Shown here one piece after another: positions 1 to 6,383 of a stretch of 8,288 nucleotides of DNA. Where the stretch lies: positions 1-8,288 of the forward strand of contig DATBYF010000122.1 of the NCBI GenBank assembly GCA_036513895.1, in the 5' to 3' direction. The number at the start of each line of letters is the position of its first letter. Position 1 is the stretch's first letter. Below the pieces are notes generated by a model. That model had not been told where the DNA came from and did not search any database. It worked only from the letters and a program-made list of their open reading frames with translations. A program made the translations under genes and the position numbers. Source of the DNA: Palsa-147 sp036513895. GTDB lineage: Bacteria > Acidobacteriota > Terriglobia > Acidiferrales > UBA7541.

Positions 1-29
1 CTGGCATTGCCGCAGATTACGGGTCGGAC

Positions 30-689
30 TTAGTTCTTCGCGCGGGCGACCTGAACAGCGTTGAGCATTTGGCGCGCCAATCCCGAGATCAGACCCGCAT
101 TCCTTTGACGAATGGCATCCTTCAATATTAATTCGCCGCCCACGCCGAGGGCGCTGGCACCGGCTTCGATGAACGCGGCGCAAGTCTCGAGGTTCACGCC
201 GCCGGTGGGAACCAGCGGAATTTCCGGAAACGGGCCCTTCAGCGCGCGGATGTAGCTCGCGCCTCCTACTTGCGAACACGGAAATATTTTCACCAGGCCT
301 GCGCCGAATTCCCAGGCGGACATTACTTCAGTTGGCGTGAGGGCGCCGGCAATCATCAGAATACTTTTTCGCTGGGCAAATTCCAGCGTCTTCAGATTTA
401 TTCCAGGGCTCACCAGAAATTGCGCCCCGGCGTCCAGACAGCGCTGGGCCGCCTCAGCATTGAGAACCGTGCCGACACCGACCAAAATCTGGGGCATCGT
501 TTCCGCGATGCGTGAAACGACGGCGGTGGCTCCGGGCACCGTCATGGTGATCTCGACCACATCTAGGCCGCCAGCGAGAACAGCTTCAGCGGCGAACAGT
601 GCGTCTTCCGCAGTCGTCGCACGGATTACGGGAATGATTCCGGTCGCGAGCGCGCGTTGCAACACCATGGTCTTGTTCACGGATTTCAC
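30..689 (-). CDS. eda: KDPG / 2-keto-4-hydroxyglutarate aldolase
   Basis: Class I aldolase that cleaves 2-keto-3-deoxy-6-phosphogluconate to pyruvate and glyceraldehyde 3-phosphate, the last step of the uronate route in this cluster. The protein has 219 residues, against about 213 for E. coli Eda. Visible motifs are the N-terminal IIPVIR strand (residues 18-23), the VVEIT strand with E46 (general acid/base position), GVGTV (71-75), SPG (94-96), the Schiff-base lysine K134 in VKIFP, and the phosphate-binding PTGGV (161-165). The stop is TAA. The start is uncertain: the frame opens with GTG at 689, but GTG at 680 fits the usual family N-terminus (V-N-K-x2-V-L-Q-R) and an ATG lies at 668; none has a strong Shine-Dalgarno sequence. 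The gene follows kdgK by 10 nt, so the pair is probably cotranscribed. The family assignment is firm. Activity on KDPG rather than another 2-keto-3-deoxy-phospho sugar is inferred from context. Confidence 0.94.
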   Translation of the reverse strand: MKSVNKTMVLQRALATGIIPVIRATTAEDALFAAEAVLAGGLDVVEITMTVPGATAVVSRIAETMPQILVGVGTVLNAEAAQRCLDAGAQFLVSPGINLKTLEFAQRKSILMIAGALTPTEVMSAWEFGAGLVKIFPCSQVGGASYIRALKGPFPEIPLVPTGGVNLETCAAFIEAGASALGVGGELILKDAIRQRNAGLISGLARQMLNAVQVARAKN

Positions 690-699
690 TCGGCGCAGA

Positions 700-1788
700 T
701 CAACGAACGATCCTGGCGCCTACTCCTTTCATCACTTGTTCCACTTCCTTGAGCGTGGCCATGGTGGTGTCTCCGGGAGTGGTCATCGCCAGCGCGCCGT
801 GCGCCGCGCCACATTCCACGGCCCACTGCGGGCCTTTGCCGGCGAGAAATCCATAGATCAGCCCAGAGGCGAAGGAATCGCCGCCGCCCACGCGGTCATA
901 AATTTCCAGATCGTTTCGGTGGGGAGCTTCGTAGAATCTCCCATCGCAGTAACAGATCGCGCCCCAATCATTCCGTGTGGCGCTGGTGGCTTTGCGCAAA
1001 GTGGTAGCGACCACCTGGAACGGAAAATCTTTCAGAACGATTTCGATCATGGCCTGGAAATTTTCGGAGGCGAGATTGGAGTATTCGTCGCCCACTCCCT
1101 TCACGTCGTAACCGAGCGCGGCGGAAAAATCTTCTTCGTTGCCGAGCATGACGTCCACGTAAGCCGCGAGTTGGCGATTTACCAACTGCGCTTGTTTCTT
1201 GCCACCATAGGATTTCCAGAGCGAATCGCGATAATTCAAATCGTAGGAGACGAAGACGCCATTTTCATGGGCGGCGCGCATCGCCTCCATTGCGACGGCG
1301 GGCGTAGAGTCCGAGAGAGCGCAGAAGATTCCACCGGTGTGGAACCAGCGCACGCCGAGTTCACCAAAAATGTGATTCCAGTTGATGTCGCCTTCCTTTA
1401 GTTGCGAGACGGCGGTGTGTCCGCGATCCGAACACCCCAGTGCGGCGCGGACGCCGAATCCTCTTTCAGTGAAATTCAATCCGTTGCGCACGGAGCGTCC
1501 TACGCCGTCGTACGGAACCCACTTGGTGAGCGAGTGATCCACGCCGCCTTGATTCATCAAATCTTCGACGAGCCTGCCGACGGGATTATCCGCGAGCGCG
1601 GTGACGATAGCTGTGTCCAAGCCAAAACAGCGTTTCAAGCCGCGCGCGACGTTGTATTCGCCTCCGCCTTCGCAGACGGCAAATTGGCGCGTGGTCCAAA
1701 TGCGCTGGTCGCCAGGATCGAAGCGCAGCATCACTTCGCCCAAGCTCAGCTGGTCCCACCGGCGGCGGTCTTTCGGTTTGATGTTCAT
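700..1788 (-). CDS. kdgK: 2-keto-3-deoxygluconate kinase (PfkB family)
   Basis: Cytoplasmic sugar kinase that phosphorylates KDG to KDPG with ATP and feeds the adjacent aldolase. The 362-residue protein shows the N-terminal PfkB glycine-rich motif GGGEYNVARGL (41-51), a D-x-N-x-R motif (183-187, DLNYR) typical of KDG kinases, LGNEEDF (215-221), and the C-terminal PfkB signature DRVGGGDSFASG (298-309) with catalytic base D304. It is longer than compact KDG kinases of about 310-325 residues; the extra length includes residues 225-275, before the ATP-binding part. The ATG at 1788 is the only usable start, because an in-frame TGA lies upstream with no start codon between. The leader just before it is purine-rich (AAAGAAAAAGAAACGACGAACGT) without a clear Shine-Dalgarno sequence. 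A 130-bp gap separates it from the upstream gene. A related PfkB specificity such as fructokinase is possible but unlikely here. Confidence 0.92.
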   Translation of the reverse strand: MNIKPKDRRRWDQLSLGEVMLRFDPGDQRIWTTRQFAVCEGGGEYNVARGLKRCFGLDTAIVTALADNPVGRLVEDLMNQGGVDHSLTKWVPYDGVGRSVRNGLNFTERGFGVRAALGCSDRGHTAVSQLKEGDINWNHIFGELGVRWFHTGGIFCALSDSTPAVAMEAMRAAHENGVFVSYDLNYRDSLWKSYGGKKQAQLVNRQLAAYVDVMLGNEEDFSAALGYDVKGVGDEYSNLASENFQAMIEIVLKDFPFQVVATTLRKATSATRNDWGAICYCDGRFYEAPHRNDLEIYDRVGGGDSFASGLIYGFLAGKGPQWAVECGAAHGALAMTTPGDTTMATLKEVEQVMKGVGARIVR

Positions 1789-1918
1789 ACGTTCGTCGTT
1801 TCTTTTTCTTTCTCTGGGATTGACCCGGTTTCTTCAACCGCTGCTCTCCTCCGCTCAGTATAGCCGGCGAGGCCCGCATACCTTGGCCCCCGCAAGAGTT
1901 AACGGCGATTTGGTGCGA
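1789..1918 (-). other. 130-bp intergenic region upstream of kdgK
   Basis: This is the largest break within the catabolic block. Read on the minus strand it holds a TATACT hexamer (1862-1857), a GGAGGAG purine tract with no usable in-frame start behind it, a small perfect inverted repeat CGGTT-GAAGA-AACCG (1826-1840), and then an A/G-rich stretch up to the kdgK start. I see no U-tract terminator. It may separate a kdgK-eda transcript from the upstream operon or simply be an untranslated spacer. Confidence 0.6.
1857..1862 (-). promoter_or_regulatory. Possible -10 element for kdgK-eda
   Basis: On the minus strand this reads TATACT, one mismatch from the TATAAT consensus, about 70 nt before the kdgK start. 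No convincing -35 box is found at 16-18 bp spacing; the sequence there is CAAGGT or similar. The call rests on one hexamer and the length of the gap, so it is weak. Confidence 0.25.
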
Positions 1919-3829
1919 CTAGGGGTGCGATTCCGCAACACCCGTTAACTCGATCTCCCATTCTTTCGTGGAGTTTGGCTGCAACGTCAGCTCGTGTGTT
2001 GTTTCAAAGACCAAGTGTAAAGGAACCGGACCGCGATCTCCCCGGCCCAACGGGTCATCGCCCGTGGCAAACGCGGATATCCGGAGCGGCCAATCAGAAC
2101 TTAGAATGCGCGCATCCAATGTGACGTGCGCAGCCGTGAGCTGGTCTGTGCGTGCGCCGTCCGTTAGATATGTTTCGCTGTGATCAGCCTTGGTTGGGAC
2201 CGCCATCCACAGCCGTCGAATTGTGACCGCCTTCGATGCCGTAATGACTTCCGTGCGGAAGAGATTTTTTCCGTCGGCCAGCGACCAGGTCACTTCGGTT
2301 CGGAGGCCCGGCTCCACGGTTTCTCCGGCTTTGGCGCCGGGCACCACCCAGCGGTTCCATATCGCAGTGAGCGACAGTCCATCAGCGGACGGACGAATTT
2401 CATCGGCGCCATCCGCCGCTGCGATTGTGCGACCATCTTCTAATTCCAGGAAGGGAACGAAGCACGGGTAGATTTTCTCTACCGGTACCGCGAAGCCTGG
2501 CAGACCGTGCGGGGCGGGCTCGTAATCCGAGGTGGCGGCGCGCGGACCGGTTACGAATGGCAGAGCAAAATGAAGATCGCCCTGGCGGATTACCCACACA
2601 CCGAATTTTCTTCCAGGCTCCTCGCGGAAATAGACGAACCGCGCGATATTGCCGAGAGTGGGCTGCGCGTCAAACTCGACGACGTCTTCCTTGGCCAACA
2701 CGCTCATGAACTCTTCGTGGGCATTCATCACTTTTGCAAAGAACGTGGTCGTTTGCTGCCATTCACGTTCTTTGGTGATGTAGCTGTAGTCTCCCTGACC
2801 GAATGCGAAGACCGTGAGCAGATGCCTTTCTTCGTTGAAATCGTGCCGCAGCCAACGCCAGGCGGCGTAATAGGCTGCGGCAAGTTGCGAGAGTGGCGCG
2901 GGCCGGAATTCGGGATGCTCAGCGGCGAAGGCGGCGATCTCCAGCGTATCCATATAACTGATCGCTCCCAAGCTGCGGCCCCAGGAGTAGCCGTATCCAT
3001 CCGGAGAGAGCAGGTCCCACCAGAGGCGCATTTGAGCCTGGAGCGAAGGTGCGATTGCTTTCATGATGTCCGCGCGACCTAGTGCCGCTGCGGCGTCGTA
3101 AATCGCCCGGGCGTACTCGTTCGAATATCTGTCGTACCTTCCTGTGGGCACGGCGTCGTCGGCAAAGAGCGCTCCGCGAGTGAATTGCCGGGCCGCGCGG
3201 TCGAGCAAATCGTCCGCGTACTTGCGATCCGTTATCACACCGAGCTGGAAATCTATGGCGGAGATGCGCGCCGCGACCCCCAGGTAGTTTTCGGGAAGAT
3301 TGATCAGCTTGCGGGTCTTCACGTCGTAGAAACGGCCCGGATCCAGCAGCACCTGCCATTCTTTTCTCTCGGCTGCAGATAAGCTTTGCCACAACGCATT
3401 GTGATTCAGGTCGGTCCCGAAAGAGCGCAGGGCCAGCGCGGCGTACAGCTGCGCCCAAGCTTTGCCACCCCGGCGCAACTCAATGGGCGCCATCCCTGCA
3501 ATCATCGGGACGACATCGCGGCCTGCCACTGTTCGCGTATGAGCGAACGCCGCGTATGCCGCGAGCGCGCGCATGAACGTTCCCCAGGAGAATTCGCCCG
3601 TGGTGAGGGCGCCGACGACGCGATCCGGAGGAGGATCGAGCGTCTTGATATCTGCTACGTGAGCGCTAACCTCCCGCGCAAGAAAATCCCGAATTTCCTT
3701 GTTGAGATCGGCAGTTCCGATCTGCGACGAATTTGGCGCGGCCTGTGCATGGCAGGGAGTCGCGACGCCAAGCAGCGCGCTGCCAGCGAGCGCGACTATC
3801 GAGAAGATCTGGAATTTTGCAGCGCTCAT
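1919..3829 (-). CDS. Secreted protein of unknown function, candidate uronan lyase or glycosidase
   Basis: I do not recognise a characterised family. From the ATG at 3829 the protein has 636 residues. Residues 1-30 form a signal peptide: a short charged start (K5), a hydrophobic core (IFSIVALAGSALLGVA) and a likely cleavage site in CHAQA near 28-30, so it is periplasmic or exported. Residues 40-370 look mostly alpha-helical with conserved-looking aromatic/acidic patches: LPENYLGVAARIS (178-190), YDRYSNEYARAIYDAA (232-247) and SPDGYGYSWGRSLG (275-288). Residues 395-636 look beta-rich with Trp/Arg-rich strands. A helical toroid followed by a beta-sandwich is the layout of heparinase II/III-type lyases and resembles DUF2264-type proteins; that comparison is from memory and not proven. 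Its ATG overlaps the kdgF stop (ATGA), implying translational coupling. A GAGGA lies 15 nt upstream. An in-frame ATG at 3856 would add nine residues and bury the signal peptide, so 3829 is preferred. Confidence 0.85.
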   Translation of the reverse strand: MSAAKFQIFSIVALAGSALLGVATPCHAQAAPNSSQIGTADLNKEIRDFLAREVSAHVADIKTLDPPPDRVVGALTTGEFSWGTFMRALAAYAAFAHTRTVAGRDVVPMIAGMAPIELRRGGKAWAQLYAALALRSFGTDLNHNALWQSLSAAERKEWQVLLDPGRFYDVKTRKLINLPENYLGVAARISAIDFQLGVITDRKYADDLLDRAARQFTRGALFADDAVPTGRYDRYSNEYARAIYDAAAALGRADIMKAIAPSLQAQMRLWWDLLSPDGYGYSWGRSLGAISYMDTLEIAAFAAEHPEFRPAPLSQLAAAYYAAWRWLRHDFNEERHLLTVFAFGQGDYSYITKEREWQQTTTFFAKVMNAHEEFMSVLAKEDVVEFDAQPTLGNIARFVYFREEPGRKFGVWVIRQGDLHFALPFVTGPRAATSDYEPAPHGLPGFAVPVEKIYPCFVPFLELEDGRTIAAADGADEIRPSADGLSLTAIWNRWVVPGAKAGETVEPGLRTEVTWSLADGKNLFRTEVITASKAVTIRRLWMAVPTKADHSETYLTDGARTDQLTAAHVTLDARILSSDWPLRISAFATGDDPLGRGDRGPVPLHLVFETTHELTLQPNSTKEWEIELTGVAESHP

Positions 3830-4188
3830 GATCGAATAATGTAGTCCTCGCGGCACGGCGTGAAAACGTCAATGACAACGGAATCTTCCACGGCCGAGGC
3901 TCCATGTTCGACGCCGCCGCGGACGACGAAGCTGTCGCGGCTGCGAACATCGAAAGTTTTTCCCTGGCAGCTAACTTTCAGATGGCCACGCACCACGTAC
4001 ACGACTTGATCGTGGGGATGGCTGTGCAAACTGCCGGCCCAACCCTTAACCATTTTGTGCTCGGCGAGAAACAGTTTGTCGTTGTACGCCATCACGTTTC
4101 TGGTCAAGCCGGCCTCGGGCTGTGACTCTGCTGCCGCATCGGCTTTGACGACCACCAAATCCGGAAACGCGTCTGCGTGCACGGTCAT
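3826..4188 (-). CDS. kdgF: KdgF-like cupin, unsaturated uronate linearisation
   Basis: Single-domain cupin of 120 residues. KdgF proteins convert the cyclic 4,5-unsaturated uronate monomer released by lyases from pectin or alginate into open-chain DKI. The metal-site pattern is visible: H55-x-H57 with Q61 in GSLHSHPHDQVVYVV, and H95 in GGVEHG. Near the C-terminus D107-x-F109-x3-R113 matches the spacing of the Asp, Phe and Arg residues reported as important in Yersinia KdgF, as I recall it. The start is ATG 4188, chosen because a perfect AGGAGG lies 6 nt upstream; the open frame continues further but without support. It sits 56 nt after kduD, and its TGA overlaps the ATG of the next gene. Its position among kduD, exuT and kdgK strongly supports the role. 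An unrelated small cupin is the alternative. Confidence 0.85.
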   Translation of the reverse strand: MTVHADAFPDLVVVKADAAAESQPEAGLTRNVMAYNDKLFLAEHKMVKGWAGSLHSHPHDQVVYVVRGHLKVSCQGKTFDVRSRDSFVVRGGVEHGASAVEDSVVIDVFTPCREDYIIRS

Positions 4189-4194
4189 CGAAAT

Positions 4195-4200
4195 CCTCCT
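4195..4200 (-). promoter_or_regulatory. Strong ribosome binding site of kdgF
   Basis: Minus strand AGGAGG, followed by A, six nucleotides before the ATG at 4188. It is a full match to the anti-Shine-Dalgarno core, the strongest in the window together with that of the isomerase gene, and it decides the kdgF start. Confidence 0.85.
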
Positions 4201-4202
4201 AA

Positions 4203-4228
4203 TGTCCCGGGTAACTGTCCCGCGTAAC
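4203..4228. repeat. 13-bp tandem direct repeat between kduD and kdgF
   Basis: Two adjacent copies, TGTCCCGGGTAAC and TGTCCCGCGTAAC on the plus strand, match at 12 of 13 positions, and a third copy begins with TG at 4229. The repeat lies directly upstream of the kdgF ribosome binding site in a 56-bp gap. The first copy contains the palindrome CCCGGG. It could be a slippage duplication or a small binding or processing site; nothing in the sequence decides this. Confidence 0.8.
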
Positions 4229-4244
4229 TGGGCCTTCTCTTGCG

Positions 4245-5009
4245 TCAGCGGGCTAGCCATCCGCCATCTACCACCAGGATGTGTCCATGGACGTAGTCGC
4301 TGGCGGATGAACACAAAAACACAGCCGCGCCGGCGAGGTCTTTCGGCTCGCCCCAGCGGCCTGCGGGAATGCGCTCCAGAATTTGGCGGCTGCGCGCGGC
4401 GTCGTTGCGCAGAGCTTCCGTATTGTCTGTAGCCATATAGCCCGGAGCAATCGCATTCACGTTGATTTTCTTCGCCGCCCATTCGTTCGAAAGAGCTTTG
4501 GTCAGTTGCGCGATGCCACCCTTTGCGGCCGCATAACCGGGCACGTTCACACCGCCCTGAAATGAGAGCACGGAGGCGATGTTCAAGATCTTGCCACCCT
4601 GCGCCCGCCGAATCATGTGCTGGCCAGCAAGTTGCGAGAGGCGAAACACCGCGGTGAGGTCCACGGCGATAACTTCGTTCCAGTATTCGATGGAGTGTTC
4701 GGCAGCAGGCGCGCGCCGAATCATGCCGGCGTTATTCACCAAAATATCTATGGACCCAAATTCGGCTACGGTTTTTTCGATCAAGCCGGAGCACACTTTG
4801 GGATCGGCCACATCGCCTGCAAAATAAAATGTCTTCTTGCCGAGAGCGCGGAGCTCATCGCAAACGTGTCCCGGCTCCGGATCGCGTCCGTGGCAACCGA
4901 CGTTCGCCCCCGCTTCGCCCAACGTGATTGCAATGGCGGCTCCCAGGCCTCTATGCGAGCCCGTCACCAGCGCGTTCCTGCCGTTCAACTGGAACGATTT
5001 AAGGCTCAT
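4245..5009 (-). CDS. kduD: 2-dehydro-3-deoxy-D-gluconate 5-dehydrogenase
   Basis: Short-chain dehydrogenase that reduces 2,5-diketo-3-deoxygluconate to KDG with NAD(P)H in the cytoplasm. Its 254 residues equal the usual length (E. coli KduD 253). Visible are the Rossmann motif TGSHRGLG (16-23), VNNAG (91-95), catalytic S146 in NIASVLSFQGG, and Y159-x3-K163. The C-terminal part is nearly diagnostic for KduD: NVNAIAPGYMATDNT (183-197), ERIPAGRWGEP (212-222) and the ending VDGGWLAR. The position of the fourth SDR tetrad residue, Asn in many members, appears to be D117 (VIAVDL). The gene starts 4 nt after the transporter stop, with a GGAG 12 nt before the ATG inside the transporter gene, so coupling is likely. 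The close similarity in the C-terminal third makes this one of the most certain calls. Confidence 0.96.
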   Translation of the reverse strand: MSLKSFQLNGRNALVTGSHRGLGAAIAITLGEAGANVGCHGRDPEPGHVCDELRALGKKTFYFAGDVADPKVCSGLIEKTVAEFGSIDILVNNAGMIRRAPAAEHSIEYWNEVIAVDLTAVFRLSQLAGQHMIRRAQGGKILNIASVLSFQGGVNVPGYAAAKGGIAQLTKALSNEWAAKKINVNAIAPGYMATDNTEALRNDAARSRQILERIPAGRWGEPKDLAGAAVFLCSSASDYVHGHILVVDGGWLAR

Positions 5010-5013
5010 TGAT

Positions 5014-6357
5014 TCACGACGCTCCGATAGGCGCAGGTACCAGCGCTGGGCTCAACAGTTGAATGAACAACAAAGCGACCAAGTAAGCCGACGCTGCCAT
5101 AAAAAAGGGAACCACATAACTGCCTGTCCACTGCAGGACGTGACCCACGATTTCGGCGATCAACATGCCGCCAATCGCGCCGGCCATGCCGCCAATTCCC
5201 ACCACGGACGCGACGGCGCGCGACGGGAAAAGGTCCGATGCCAGCGTAAACAAATTTGCGGAAAAGCCTTGATGGCCCGCGGCGGCAAGACCAATCACCA
5301 GCGTGGCAGGCCACAACCCGGAAATCCGGTAAACCACGGCAATCGGCAAGACGCTCAGCGCGCAGACGAGCATCGCGCATTTCCTCGAAGCATTCACGGA
5401 GAGCCCTCGCCGAATTAAACGAGACGAAAGCCAGCCGCCCGCAATGCTTCCGGCATCGGAAATCACGTAAATCACCAGGATGGGCAGACCGATTTGCATC
5501 AAGTGCAAGCCATGCTCGCGCTGCAAGTAGTCCGGGACCCAAAAAAGATAGAACCACCAGATCGGGTCAGTCATAAATTTCCCAGCCGCAAACGCCCAGG
5601 TCTGTTTGTGAGGCAGAAGCTGCGCCCATTTGATTTTGCCGCTGAAAGTTTCAGCATCGCTCTCGATGTGTTCACGTTCGCGGACTGTGCAGAGCGGATG
5701 CTCTTGCGGTTTGCGGTAAAGCAGCAGCCACAGAATCAACCATGCGAAACCCAACGCGCCGGTGCCAATGAACGCCCAGCGCCAACCCCAGTGGACTACG
5801 ACCCAAGGCACGACAAGTGGGGTAATAATCGCACCGATATTCGTTCCCGCGTTGAATATCCCTGTCGCCAGCGCCCTCTCTTTCTTGGGGAACCACTCCG
5901 CAACGCACTTGATGCTGGCCGGAAACACTCCCGCTTCGCCGAAACCTAATGCGCAGCGGGCTATCATGAAGCCGAAAAGTGAATTCGCGAGCGCATGTCC
6001 CATTGACGCCAGGCTCCAGAAAACCATGGCCACGGCATAACCGACGCGGGTGCCGAGGCGGTCAATCAAGCGGCCCACAAAAATCATGCCCAAGGCGTAC
6101 GCCGCTTGAAACGCGAACACCAGATTCCCGTAGTCAATATCGTTCCAGCCCAGGTCGTGCTGCAGAGTGCCCTTCAGCACGCCGAGCACCTGCCGGTCCA
6201 TGTAGTTCTTGGTGACACCGAAAAATAAGAGGGCGCAGATAACCCAGCGGAGACGTCCGGCGAGGAAGCCGGATTCCCGCAGGCCCGTAATGGTTGGTAC
6301 CGGTGGTGCGGCGCTGCCAGCAAGCCTGGATTCTGTGATCGGTTTTTCTTCCGGCAT
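5014..6357 (-). CDS. exuT: Hexuronate transporter (MFS, anion:cation symporter family)
   Basis: Inner-membrane permease of 447 residues with about twelve hydrophobic segments, from about residue 36 to about 433. ACS-family marks are NYMDRQVLGVL (51-61) at the end of the first helix, the MFS motif A GRLIDRLGTR (95-104), GFGEAGVFPASIK (138-150), FPKKERALATGIFNAG (156-171) and DLFPSRAVASVVG (375-387) in the second half. ExuT-type members import galacturonate, glucuronate or related uronates by proton symport; the neighbours suggest unsaturated uronate or DKI as cargo, which is inferred. The hydrophilic N-terminus of about 33 residues is somewhat long. The ATG at 6357 has an AAGAGAG-like purine tract 4 nt upstream. 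The gene begins 26 nt after the isomerase stop and ends 4 nt before kduD. The family is firm; the exact substrate is not visible. Confidence 0.9.
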   Translation of the reverse strand: MPEEKPITESRLAGSAAPPVPTITGLRESGFLAGRLRWVICALLFFGVTKNYMDRQVLGVLKGTLQHDLGWNDIDYGNLVFAFQAAYALGMIFVGRLIDRLGTRVGYAVAMVFWSLASMGHALANSLFGFMIARCALGFGEAGVFPASIKCVAEWFPKKERALATGIFNAGTNIGAIITPLVVPWVVVHWGWRWAFIGTGALGFAWLILWLLLYRKPQEHPLCTVREREHIESDAETFSGKIKWAQLLPHKQTWAFAAGKFMTDPIWWFYLFWVPDYLQREHGLHLMQIGLPILVIYVISDAGSIAGGWLSSRLIRRGLSVNASRKCAMLVCALSVLPIAVVYRISGLWPATLVIGLAAAGHQGFSANLFTLASDLFPSRAVASVVGIGGMAGAIGGMLIAEIVGHVLQWTGSYVVPFFMAASAYLVALLFIQLLSPALVPAPIGAS

Positions 6358-6383
6358 CAGCTCTCTTTGACGAATGGAAACGC

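Noticed and set aside
337..1863. Long plus-strand open frame, broken by one stop near 1401, opposite eda and kdgK
   Set aside because: It lies fully antisense to two strongly recognised enzymes, its protein has no recognisable motif, and GC-rich codon use easily leaves this antisense frame open.
1586..1879. 97-residue Arg/Lys-rich minus-strand frame overlapping the kdgK start, with GGAGGAG within its 5' part
   Set aside because: Most of it overlaps kdgK out of frame and the arginine-rich composition is typical of a shifted frame; the purine tract has only a TTG behind it.
3827..3856. Earlier ATG at 3856 for the secreted protein
   Set aside because: It would place nine extra residues before the signal peptide and lengthen the overlap with kdgF; the ATGA overlap at 3829 is the normal coupled arrangement.
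4189..4482. N-terminally extended cupin of 218 residues
   Set aside because: The extension overlaps the 3' end of kduD in another frame, and a perfect ribosome site precedes the ATG at 4188.
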